This document shows, in pieces, positions 24,109 to 32,056 of a DNA stretch of 64,000 bases; the stretch's first letter is position 1; each line of letters begins with the position of its first letter. Where the stretch lies: NCBI RefSeq assembly GCF_038148855.1, contig NZ_JBBVGR010000009.1, positions 124,001 to 188,000 of the forward strand. The letters run 5' to 3'. A program made the position numbers and the translations under genes. The stretch comes from Phycobacter sedimenti (GTDB lineage Bacteria > Pseudomonadota > Alphaproteobacteria > Rhodobacterales > Rhodobacteraceae). A model generated the notes under the pieces. The model did no database searches and was not told the origin of the DNA. It was given only the letters and a program-made list of their open reading frames with translations.

Positions 24109-25542
24109 ATGAACATGCATGCACCAGCCAAGAAATATGACGCCGGCGTCAAGGAATACCGGTCCACCTACTGGGATCCCGCCTATAGCCCCAAGGAAAC
24201 TGACGTCCTCGCCGTCTTCAAGGTGATCCCGCAGGACGGGGTCCCGCGCGAAGAAGCCGCCGCCGCCGTGGCCGCCGAAAGCTCCACCGGGACCTGGACG
24301 ACCGTGTGGACCGACCTTCTGACCGATCTCGACCACTACAAGGGCCGCGCCTACCGGATCGAGGATGTGCCGGGTCAGGACGAAGCCTTTTATGCCTTCA
24401 TCGCCTACCCCGCAGACCTGTTCGAGGAAGGCTCAGTCGTCAACGTCTTCACCTCGATCGTCGGAAACGTCTTTGGCTTCAAGGCCGTGCGCTCCTTGCG
24501 CCTTGAGGACGTGCGCTTCCCGATCTGGTTCGTCAAAACCTGCTTTGGCCCGCCGCACGGCATCCAGGTCGAGCGCGACAAGATGGACAAATACGGCCGT
24601 CCCCTGCTGGGCTGCACCATCAAACCGAAACTGGGCCTGTCGGCCAAGAACTATGGCCGCGCCGTCTATGAGGTGCTGCGCGGCGGTCTGGACTTCTCCA
24701 AGGACGACGAGAACGTCAACTCCCAGCCCTTCATGCGCTGGCGGGATCGCTTCCTGTTCTGTCAGGAAGCGATCGACAAGGCCCAGGCCGAAACCGGTGA
24801 GCGCAAGGGCCACTACATGAACGTCACCGCTCCGACGGTGGAAGAGATGTTCAAGCGCGCCGAATTCGCCAAGGAGATCGGCACCCCCATCATCATGTCC
24901 GACTATCTGACCATCGGCTGGGCGGCGCATAACTCCCTCTCGAAATGGTGCCGCGACAACGGGATGCTGCTGCACGTGCACCGCGCCATGCACGCGGTGA
25001 TGGACCGCAACCCCAACCACGGCATCAACTTCCGGGTTCTCGCCAAACTGCTGCGCCTGCTGGGCGGCGACCACCTGCATTCGGGCACGGTCGTGGGCAA
25101 GCTGGAAGGCGACCGCAACGCGACGCTGGGCTGGATCAACCTGATGCGCGACAAGTTCGTCAAGGAAGACCGCGAGATGGGCATCTTCTTCGATCAGGAC
25201 TGGGGCAGCATGCCGGGCGTCTTCCCGGTGGCCTCGGGCGGGATCCACGTCTGGCACATGCCCGCGCTGGTTTCGATCTTTGGCAATGATTCCGTCCTGC
25301 AATTCGGCGGCGGCACCCTGGGCCACCCCTGGGGCAATGCGGCGGGCGCTGCGGCCAATCGCGTGGCGCTGGAAGCCTGCGTGCAAGCCCGCAACGAGGG
25401 CCGCGAGATCGAAAAGGAGGGCAAGGACATCCTGATGGCCGCAGCCAAACACTCGCCGGAACTGAAATCCGCGATGGAGACCTGGAAGGAAATCAAGTTC
25501 GAGTTCGACACCGTCGACAAGCTGGACGTGCAGCACCGCTGA
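24109..25542 (+). CDS. cbbL: RuBisCO large subunit, form IAq (green type)
   Basis: The 477-residue catalytic subunit carboxylates ribulose-1,5-bisphosphate. Active-site residues are visible: K172 in 'GCTIKPKLG', the carbamylated K198 with D200 and E201 in 'DFSKDDENVN', the His in 'VHRAMHAV' and the loop 6 Lys in 'GTVVGKLEGDR'. The sequence resembles the Rhodobacter capsulatus form I enzyme; the short small subunit and the cbbQ-cbbO neighbours place it in the non-carboxysomal IAq group. The ATG at 24109 has GAGGAGGAG upstream. It is the first gene of cbbLSQO. Confidence 0.97.
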   Translation: MNMHAPAKKYDAGVKEYRSTYWDPAYSPKETDVLAVFKVIPQDGVPREEAAAAVAAESSTGTWTTVWTDLLTDLDHYKGRAYRIEDVPGQDEAFYAFIAYPADLFEEGSVVNVFTSIVGNVFGFKAVRSLRLEDVRFPIWFVKTCFGPPHGIQVERDKMDKYGRPLLGCTIKPKLGLSAKNYGRAVYEVLRGGLDFSKDDENVNSQPFMRWRDRFLFCQEAIDKAQAETGERKGHYMNVTAPTVEEMFKRAEFAKEIGTPIIMSDYLTIGWAAHNSLSKWCRDNGMLLHVHRAMHAVMDRNPNHGINFRVLAKLLRLLGGDHLHSGTVVGKLEGDRNATLGWINLMRDKFVKEDREMGIFFDQDWGSMPGVFPVASGGIHVWHMPALVSIFGNDSVLQFGGGTLGHPWGNAAGAAANRVALEACVQARNEGREIEKEGKDILMAAAKHSPELKSAMETWKEIKFEFDTVDKLDVQHR

Positions 25543-25587
25543 TCCCGGCAGCTCTCTCTCGAACACATCACAACAAGGACCAAGACC

Positions 25588-25944
25588 ATGAGCACCATTC
25601 AGGACTACCCCTCCCGCCTGTCGGATCCCGCCTCCCGCAAGATGGAGACCTTCTCCTACCTGCCGGAAATGACCAAGGACCAGATCCGTAAACAGGTGGA
25701 ATGGATCGTCACCAACGGCTGGAACCCGGCGATCGAACACACCGAACCCAGCAATGCCTCCGGCTATTACTGGTACATGTGGAAGCTGCCGATGTTTGGC
25801 GAAACCGACGTGGACGCCATCCTGGCCGAGCTGGACGAATGCCACGCCGCCAATCCCAAGCACCACGTGCGCCTTTTGGGATACGACAACTTCACCCAAA
25901 GCCAGGGCGCCAACATGGTCGTCTACCGCGGTCAGATGATCTGA
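25588..25944 (+). CDS. cbbS: RuBisCO small subunit
   Basis: The 118-residue small subunit caps the L8S8 enzyme. 'METFSYLPEMTKDQIRKQVEWI' and 'YYWYMWKLPMFGE' are typical. The length of about 118 is that of green-type subunits; red-type (IC) subunits carry a longer C-terminal hairpin, absent here. It is encoded 45 nt after cbbL. Confidence 0.97.
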   Translation: MSTIQDYPSRLSDPASRKMETFSYLPEMTKDQIRKQVEWIVTNGWNPAIEHTEPSNASGYYWYMWKLPMFGETDVDAILAELDECHAANPKHHVRLLGYDNFTQSQGANMVVYRGQMI

Positions 25945-25950
25945 TTCCCC

Positions 25951-25987
25951 TTTGCTGCCCGGTACTCCCTCGTGGCCGGGCAGCAAA
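25951..25987 (+). other. Intercistronic hairpin between cbbS and cbbQ
   Basis: A perfect 12-bp stem, TTTGCTGCCCGG (25951-25962) and CCGGGCAGCAAA (25976-25987), with a 13-nt loop starts 6 nt after the cbbS stop. No T tract follows, so it may be a stability or processing element or a leaky terminator that lowers cbbQO expression relative to cbbLS. Confidence 0.7.
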
Positions 25988-26032
25988 TCCCAAGCCCAGA
26001 CCAAATTCCCCGGCCAGCAGGAGGAGCCCGCC

Positions 26033-26836
26033 ATGAAAGATATGCTTGACGAATTCCGCGTCACGGATGCGCCCTTCTGGCGGCAGACCGGCGACGAGGT
26101 GGAGCTGTTCACCGCCGCCTGGGATGCCCGTATCCCGGTGATGCTGAAAGGGCCGACCGGCTGTGGCAAGACGCGGTTCGTGGAACATATGGCCTGGAAA
26201 CTGGGCCGCCCGCTGGTGACCGTCGCCTGCAACGAGGATATGACCGCCTCGGATCTGGTGGGGCGTTATCTCTTGGATGCCGACGGCACCCGCTGGCAGG
26301 ATGGCCCGCTGACCTTTGCCGCCCGCCATGGCGCGATCTGTTACCTGGATGAGGTTGTCGAGGCCCGACAGGACACCACTGTCGCCATCCATCCGCTGAC
26401 CGATGACCGCCGGGTTCTGCCCTTGGAAAAGAAGGGCGAATTGTTGCAGGCGCACCCCGATTTCCTGATCGTGATCAGCTACAACCCCGGCTACCAATCC
26501 CTGATGAAAGACCTGAAACAGTCGACAAAACAACGCTTTGCGGCGATGAACTTCACCTGGCCCGAAGGGGAGAGCGAAGCCGAAATCCTGGCCCATGAGG
26601 CCGGTATTGATCCCGAAACCGCCGGAAAACTGGTCGAGATTGGCGCGCGCTCCCGCAACCTCAAGGGCCACGGGCTGGACGAAGGGGTTTCGACCCGCAT
26701 GCTGATCCACGCCGGCCGCCTGATCAAGGGTGGCATCGCCCCGCGCGCCGCCTGCTCCATGGCGCTGGTCAATTCCATCACCGATGATCCGGATATGCGC
26801 GATGCTCTCGATGCCGCTGTTGCAACCTGGTTCTGA
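26033..26836 (+). CDS. cbbQ: RuBisCO activase ATPase subunit CbbQ
   Basis: A 267-residue MoxR-type AAA+ ATPase. With CbbO it forms the activase that removes inhibitory sugar phosphates from form IAq RuBisCO. Walker A GPTGCGKT is at residues 40-47 and Walker B 'AICYLDEV' at about 101-108. The ATG at 26033 has GGAGGAG upstream; the open frame upstream of it spans the hairpin and is not coding. The 3' end overlaps cbbO by 26 nt. Confidence 0.95.
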   Translation: MKDMLDEFRVTDAPFWRQTGDEVELFTAAWDARIPVMLKGPTGCGKTRFVEHMAWKLGRPLVTVACNEDMTASDLVGRYLLDADGTRWQDGPLTFAARHGAICYLDEVVEARQDTTVAIHPLTDDRRVLPLEKKGELLQAHPDFLIVISYNPGYQSLMKDLKQSTKQRFAAMNFTWPEGESEAEILAHEAGIDPETAGKLVEIGARSRNLKGHGLDEGVSTRMLIHAGRLIKGGIAPRAACSMALVNSITDDPDMRDALDAAVATWF

Positions 26837-29117
26837 GGCCCTGCCCGCGGATCACGCGGGCCTGCTGGACAGCCTGCCGCCCGTGGCCGCCGAGGTCCTG
26901 CTGGCCGCCCTGCCCGATGCGCGGCGCAAACTGTCGCCCCGCGCCCTGGACACCTGGCTGCGCGGCTCTGAGGCCCTGATGCAACTGGGCCGGGGCCTGG
27001 ATCCGGTTATCGCCTGGATCGAGGCCGCACCGGCCCTTGCCCGCGATCTGGGCGAGGATGTCCTCAGCGATCTGCTGCCGCTGCTGCTGGGCTTTGCCTC
27101 CCGCACCTCGGGCGCGGTGATTGCCCGGCTGTTGGAGACATCTCCGCAGGCCGCGATGCGACTTGGCGATGCCACGCTCTTCATGGCCTACCTGCGCTTT
27201 CTGGAGCATCTTCTGGCCCGCGCACCCCGCGCCGTACGGCCCATGCTGGACCACCTTTCCGACCTCTTGGAGGTTCTGACCCTCGGCGGCCTGCGCCGCT
27301 GGGCCGATTGGGGGGTGGAGGCGCACCGGACCAACTTCAAGGAGCTGCTGGCCTATTTCTCGCTAGAAACCGAAGAAAGCCGCGCGATCATTCAGCGCGA
27401 ACGCAAGGGCACCCTGCTGATCGACGTGCAGCGGCGGCTGATGATGTATCTGCGCGCGCTTTGGGGGCGGGATTTCATGCTCACCCCCACCGCAGGTGAC
27501 TTCGAAGATCGCGCAGGCCTGCGCCCCTATTACGAGGGCTACAGCCTGCACCTGCCGGACGCGCTGGACGATTGGCGGGATCAGGCGGCTCTGGATCTCT
27601 ACCGCGCGCAGGCCGCACATCTGGCCGCGCATCTGGCCTGCCTGCGCAAACCCATTCAGGGCGAGGGGCTGAACGCCTTGCAATCGGCCATGATCGGGCT
27701 CATTGAGGACGCCCGCGCAGAAAGCCTTGCCATCGCCCGCCTGCCCCGGCTGCGTGATCTTTGGGCACCGTTTCACAAGGACACCGCCCCCGGCATCGCC
27801 GGAGAGTTCGACCGCATTGCCCGCGCCCTCCTGTTGGCGGATCAGCCAGCCGAAAGCGATCTTGCGTCTTGGGTACAGGGCGAATTCGCGCAGCTGGATC
27901 TGACGCACGCGGAAGCCGCCCGCGATCTGGGCCTGCGCCTGGCCGAACGCCTGCGCGCCCAGCCATATTCCGCCTATACCGATCATCCCTCCTGCCCCTA
28001 CCGCTGCGACAACCGGCTCTTGTGGGAGTTCGAGGAGCAGGAGTTCAACACGGAATACGCCCCGCCCCCGCAGGTGCGCAAATACGTCTCGGTCAGCGAA
28101 ATGGTAAACGAGGTGGAGGTGGAAACCGCAGGCGATGACGCACAGGAAATCTGGGTGCAGTCGGCGGAAATCTTTGATGACGACGGCAACAGCTTCAACG
28201 AAAAGGAAGGTCGCGAGCCACTGGCTCCGCCGGTGATGTATGATGAATTTGATCACACCATTCAAATGATGCGCCCGGCCTGGGCCACGGTGCTGGAGCG
28301 TCGCCCGCGTCTGGGCGACCCAACCGGGGCGGAGGCGATTCTGGCCGAACACCGCCCGGTGATGGAGCGGCTGAAACACCGGCTTGATGCCATGCGCCCG
28401 CAAGGCATGCAGCGCATCCGCAAGCTGGAGGATGGCGATGTAATCGACATCGGCGCAGCGATCACGGCCGCCATCGACATCCGCATGGGCCGACAGCCCG
28501 ACCCGCGCGTAATGATGCGCCAGGTGCACAAGACCCGCGACACCGCCGTCATGGTGCTGCTGGATCTGTCGGAATCAACGAACGATCCCGTAGGCGATGG
28601 TTCTACCGTGATGGACCTGACTAAATCGGCCTGTGTGCTTCTGTCGGAGGCGATCAACCGGGTGGGCGATGCCTTTGCGATCCATGGTTTCTGTTCGGAC
28701 GGGCGGTCGCAGGTTTATTACGAGAGGTTCAAGGATTTCGACCAGCCATGGGAGGATCTGGCGACCGCGCGGCTGATGGGCGCCGAAGGGCGGCTTTCCA
28801 CCCGCATGGGAACAGCGATCCGCCACGCAACGGCGCAGATGAAACGGGTGAAGGCCGCGCGCAAGCTGATGCTGGTGCTGACCGATGGGGCCCCCGCCGA
28901 TATCGATGTGCGCGACCCACAATACCTGCGCGCCGACACCCGCCGCGCGGTTGAGGAAGCCACACAAAGCGGCATCACCCCTTTCTGCCTGACGCTGGAT
29001 CCCGGTGCGGATGCCTATGTGCAACGCATCTTTGGCCCGCGCGGCGCAATGATCCTCGACCGGGTCGAACGCCTGCCGGAACGTCTGCCGCAGCTCTATG
29101 CCGCGCTCACCCGCTAA
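26811..29117 (+). CDS. cbbO: RuBisCO activase adaptor CbbO (von Willebrand A domain)
   Basis: A 768-residue protein that links the CbbQ hexamer to RuBisCO. The long N-terminal part is helical and binds CbbQ in known systems; the C-terminal VWA domain carries the MIDAS motif DLSES (about residues 585-589) and 'LTDGAPADID'. The start is either the ATG at 26811 or the one at 26802, both inside cbbQ, implying coupling. The end is 2 nt from the stop of the convergent cbbR2. The length is normal for CbbO. Confidence 0.93.
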   Translation: MPLLQPGSEALPADHAGLLDSLPPVAAEVLLAALPDARRKLSPRALDTWLRGSEALMQLGRGLDPVIAWIEAAPALARDLGEDVLSDLLPLLLGFASRTSGAVIARLLETSPQAAMRLGDATLFMAYLRFLEHLLARAPRAVRPMLDHLSDLLEVLTLGGLRRWADWGVEAHRTNFKELLAYFSLETEESRAIIQRERKGTLLIDVQRRLMMYLRALWGRDFMLTPTAGDFEDRAGLRPYYEGYSLHLPDALDDWRDQAALDLYRAQAAHLAAHLACLRKPIQGEGLNALQSAMIGLIEDARAESLAIARLPRLRDLWAPFHKDTAPGIAGEFDRIARALLLADQPAESDLASWVQGEFAQLDLTHAEAARDLGLRLAERLRAQPYSAYTDHPSCPYRCDNRLLWEFEEQEFNTEYAPPPQVRKYVSVSEMVNEVEVETAGDDAQEIWVQSAEIFDDDGNSFNEKEGREPLAPPVMYDEFDHTIQMMRPAWATVLERRPRLGDPTGAEAILAEHRPVMERLKHRLDAMRPQGMQRIRKLEDGDVIDIGAAITAAIDIRMGRQPDPRVMMRQVHKTRDTAVMVLLDLSESTNDPVGDGSTVMDLTKSACVLLSEAINRVGDAFAIHGFCSDGRSQVYYERFKDFDQPWEDLATARLMGAEGRLSTRMGTAIRHATAQMKRVKAARKLMLVLTDGAPADIDVRDPQYLRADTRRAVEEATQSGITPFCLTLDPGADAYVQRIFGPRGAMILDRVERLPERLPQLYAALTR

Positions 29118-29119
29118 AC

Positions 29120-30055
29120 TCACGCCTTGAACGTCGGTAAGTAAACACCTGATAAGGCGTCGATTTCCTGCGCGCAGAGCTTGGTCGCCGGAGGCACCTC
29201 CTCGCCATTGGCGGCACCGGTGATCAGGTACCAATGGCGCATCACCGGCAGATCCCGTCCCCGGAGCAGCGCCAACCGCCCAGATGCAAGTTCGTCATGC
29301 ACGGTGTGCAGCGACAGGAAGGCGATCCCCAATCCTGCCAGAACCGCCTGTTTGATGGTCTCGTTGGAAGGCATTTCAACCTTCTTTGGTGTCTGCCCCT
29401 CCCCCAGACGTTCAATGAACCGTTCCATCAGGATCCGCGTGCCCGAGCCCTCTTCCCTGCTCAGAAAGGTCTCCTGCATCAGCCGGTGCGGCGCGTAGCC
29501 GTCCTCCTGCGCCAGCGGATGATCGGGCGGCAGAACGATCCCATGCGGATGCGGCCCCAGGGGAATGGCACGGTGGATCACGCTGCGCGGCGGCCGCCCC
29601 ATGATCGCCAGATCATATTCGCCCCGCCCCAGCGCCTGGATCACCTCCGACCGGTTGGCCACCCGCAAAGAGATCTCCACATCCGGGATCCGATCCTGCA
29701 ACAGGCGCACCAGACGGGGCACGAAATATTTCGCCGTTGAGACCGTACCCAGCACCACATGGCCACGACGCCCCTCTGCCAAGGCAAGGATCTGGCGTTC
29801 CGCATGCGACAAATTCGCCTCGATCCGATGGGCGGCAGCCAGCATCTCCTGGCCGGCCGCTGTCGGGTGGAACCCGGTGCCATCACTGGCACGCTCCAGC
29901 AGAGCCTCTCCAACTGCGCCCTCCAGGTTCCTGATTTGGCTGTGAATTGTCGGCGGCGTCTGATGCAACAGATCCGCAGCCGCTGTCAGCGAACCGGTTT
30001 CCGCCACCGCCAGAAGCGCGCGCAATTGTTTGAGAGTGATGGCATCACGGCGCAT
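29120..30055 (-). CDS. cbbR: LysR-type regulator CbbR (second copy)
   Basis: A 311-residue LysR regulator, divergent from cbbF with 91 nt between. The HTH is at about residues 18-60 ('SLTAAADLLHQTPPTIHSQIRNLEGAVG'), followed by a sensor domain with 'SREEGSGTRILMERF' and 'NETIKQAVLAGLGIAFLS', features shared with CbbR effector pockets. It is clearly a paralogue of the regulator at 23078, not a duplicate. It probably controls the cbbF to cbbZ operon. Confidence 0.88.
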   Translation of the reverse strand: MRRDAITLKQLRALLAVAETGSLTAAADLLHQTPPTIHSQIRNLEGAVGEALLERASDGTGFHPTAAGQEMLAAAHRIEANLSHAERQILALAEGRRGHVVLGTVSTAKYFVPRLVRLLQDRIPDVEISLRVANRSEVIQALGRGEYDLAIMGRPPRSVIHRAIPLGPHPHGIVLPPDHPLAQEDGYAPHRLMQETFLSREEGSGTRILMERFIERLGEGQTPKKVEMPSNETIKQAVLAGLGIAFLSLHTVHDELASGRLALLRGRDLPVMRHWYLITGAANGEEVPPATKLCAQEIDALSGVYLPTFKA

Positions 30056-30146
30056 TTTCGAATTTTCCTAATCATGGTTCATATTTTTTAAATTCCATAA
30101 AAATTCACTTTCTTGCAACTGTTCTTTCGAGAGGGAGGACCACCAC

Positions 30147-31148
30147 ATGAAAACTCTAGATCAGGTACCGCAGGGCGCCGACCCCGCGCTGATTGCGGAA
30201 CTCGACCGGCTGGCCGGGGTGGCCGCCTCGCTGGCCCGGCGTATCGCACGCGGCGGCATCGACGAAAACCTGGGTGGCGCGGCCGGCACCAACACCGATG
30301 GTGACGCGCAAAAGGCGCTGGATGTGATCGCGGACGAAGCCTTCATGGAGGCGCTCGCCCAGGGCAATACCCGCCACTATGCCTCCGAAGAGCAGGACTG
30401 CGTGGTCACCATGAATCCGGATGGCCAATTCGCCGTTGCAATCGACCCGCTGGATGGCTCTTCCAATATCGACACCAATGTCTCGATCGGGACGATCTTC
30501 GGGATCTATCCGGCAGCCGACACGCCCGAGGCCTCCTTCCTGCGTCCGGGGCGCGATCTTCTGGCAGCGGGCTATGCGATCTTCGGGCCGCAGTGCGCGC
30601 TGATGGTGACCCTTGGGAACGGCGTGCTGAAATACGTTCTGGACCCCGAATCCGGCCAGTTCAGGCTGCTTGGCACGCTGGGCGTGATCGCGCCGGATTC
30701 ACGGGAATACGCCATCAACACCTCCAACTACCGCCATTGGAGCAAACCGATCCGCGCCTATATCGACGACCGTGTCGCGGGTAGCGAAGGCCCGATGGGC
30801 AGCGATTTCAACATGCGCTGGATCGCCTCCCTGGTGGCGGAAACCCATCGCATCCTGACCCGTGGCGGCATCTTCCTGTATCCAGCCGACGAGAGGCAGG
30901 GCTACGGCCAGGGCCGGTTGCGCTATGTCTACGAATGCGCGCCTATTGCCATGCTGATCGAACAGGCGGGTGGTCGCGCCACCGATGGGCAGGAGCCCAT
31001 CCTGGATGCCGTGCCGCACAGCTTGCATATTCGTACCCCCTTCGTCTTTGGCTCGGCCAACAAGGTCGCGCGGGTCGCCACCTACCACGATCTGCCGGAT
31101 GAAGAGACATCGGCGCTGTTTGGATCGCGCGGGCTTTTCCGCGCCTGA
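30147..31148 (+). CDS. cbbF: Fructose-1,6-/sedoheptulose-1,7-bisphosphatase, class I
   Basis: A 333-residue FBPase. The metal site DPLDGSSN begins at about residue 100 and 'YVYECAPIAMLIEQAGG' is the second signature. In CBB operons this enzyme usually acts on sedoheptulose bisphosphate too, which would explain the absence of a separate SBPase. GAGGGAGGA precedes the ATG at 30147. It is the first gene of the regeneration operon. Confidence 0.95.
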   Translation: MKTLDQVPQGADPALIAELDRLAGVAASLARRIARGGIDENLGGAAGTNTDGDAQKALDVIADEAFMEALAQGNTRHYASEEQDCVVTMNPDGQFAVAIDPLDGSSNIDTNVSIGTIFGIYPAADTPEASFLRPGRDLLAAGYAIFGPQCALMVTLGNGVLKYVLDPESGQFRLLGTLGVIAPDSREYAINTSNYRHWSKPIRAYIDDRVAGSEGPMGSDFNMRWIASLVAETHRILTRGGIFLYPADERQGYGQGRLRYVYECAPIAMLIEQAGGRATDGQEPILDAVPHSLHIRTPFVFGSANKVARVATYHDLPDEETSALFGSRGLFRA

Positions 31149-31172
31149 TCCCACTACCTTCAGGACATCGAC

Positions 31173-32045
31173 ATGAGCATCAAGCACCCGATCATCAGTG
31201 TCACGGGATCCTCCGGGGCTGGCACCTCGACCGTGAAAAAGACCTTCGACCAGATCTTTCGCCGCGAAGGCATCAAATCCGTCTCGATCGAAGGCGACGC
31301 CTTTCACCGTTACAACCGCGCCGACATGCGCGCCGAGCTGGAGCGGCGGCAGGCAGCGGGCGATCACACGTTTTCGCATTTCTCCTATGACGCCAACGAG
31401 CTGGGAGAGCTGGAGCGCGTCTTTCGCGAATACGCCGAGACCGGCAAGGGGCGCACCCGCACCTATGTGCATGACGCCGAAGAAGCCGAGAAAACCGGTG
31501 TGCCACCGGGAGAATTCACCGCCTGGGCGCCTTTTCCCGACGATTCCGATCTTCTGTTCTACGAAGGCCTGCACGGATCGGTGGTGAATGACGAGGTGAA
31601 CCTTGCCGCCTTTGCGGATCTCAAGATCGGGGTGGTTCCGGTAATCAACCTCGAATGGATCCAGAAGATCCACCGTGACCGGGAATCGCGCGGCTATTCG
31701 ACCGAAGCCGTGACAGAAACCATCCTGCGGCGGATGCAGGACTACGTGCATTGCATCTGCCCGCAGTTTTCCGAAACCGACATCAACTTCCAGCGCGTGC
31801 CGGTGGTGGATACCTCCAACCCCTTCATCGCGCGCTGGATCCCCACCCCGGACGAAAGCCTGGTGGTGATCCGCTTCAAGAACCCGCGCGGCATCGATTT
31901 CCCCTATCTGATGTCGATGATCCACGACAGCTGGATGACCCGCGCCAACAGCCTGGTCATTCCGGGCGGCAAGATGGACCTCGCCATGCAGCTGATCTTC
32001 ACCCCCATGGTGCACCGGCTGGTCCATGACGCGAAACGGGCCTGA
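31173..32045 (+). CDS. cbbP: Phosphoribulokinase
   Basis: The 290-residue kinase makes RuBP from ribulose-5-phosphate and ATP. The P-loop is 'VTGSSGAGTST' (about residues 10-20), and the catalytic Asp is in 'IEGDAFHRYNRAD'. Length and sequence match the bacterial octameric PRK, which is activated by NADH and inhibited by AMP in relatives. It starts 24 nt after cbbF and ends 11 nt before cbbT. Confidence 0.97.
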   Translation: MSIKHPIISVTGSSGAGTSTVKKTFDQIFRREGIKSVSIEGDAFHRYNRADMRAELERRQAAGDHTFSHFSYDANELGELERVFREYAETGKGRTRTYVHDAEEAEKTGVPPGEFTAWAPFPDDSDLLFYEGLHGSVVNDEVNLAAFADLKIGVVPVINLEWIQKIHRDRESRGYSTEAVTETILRRMQDYVHCICPQFSETDINFQRVPVVDTSNPFIARWIPTPDESLVVIRFKNPRGIDFPYLMSMIHDSWMTRANSLVIPGGKMDLAMQLIFTPMVHRLVHDAKRA

Positions 32046-32056
32046 GGAGACCTGCC

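Noticed and set aside
24433..26232. Long minus-strand open frame opposite cbbL, cbbS and cbbQ
   Set aside because: It is the antisense shadow of certain cbb genes, with no ribosome-binding site or recognisable protein.
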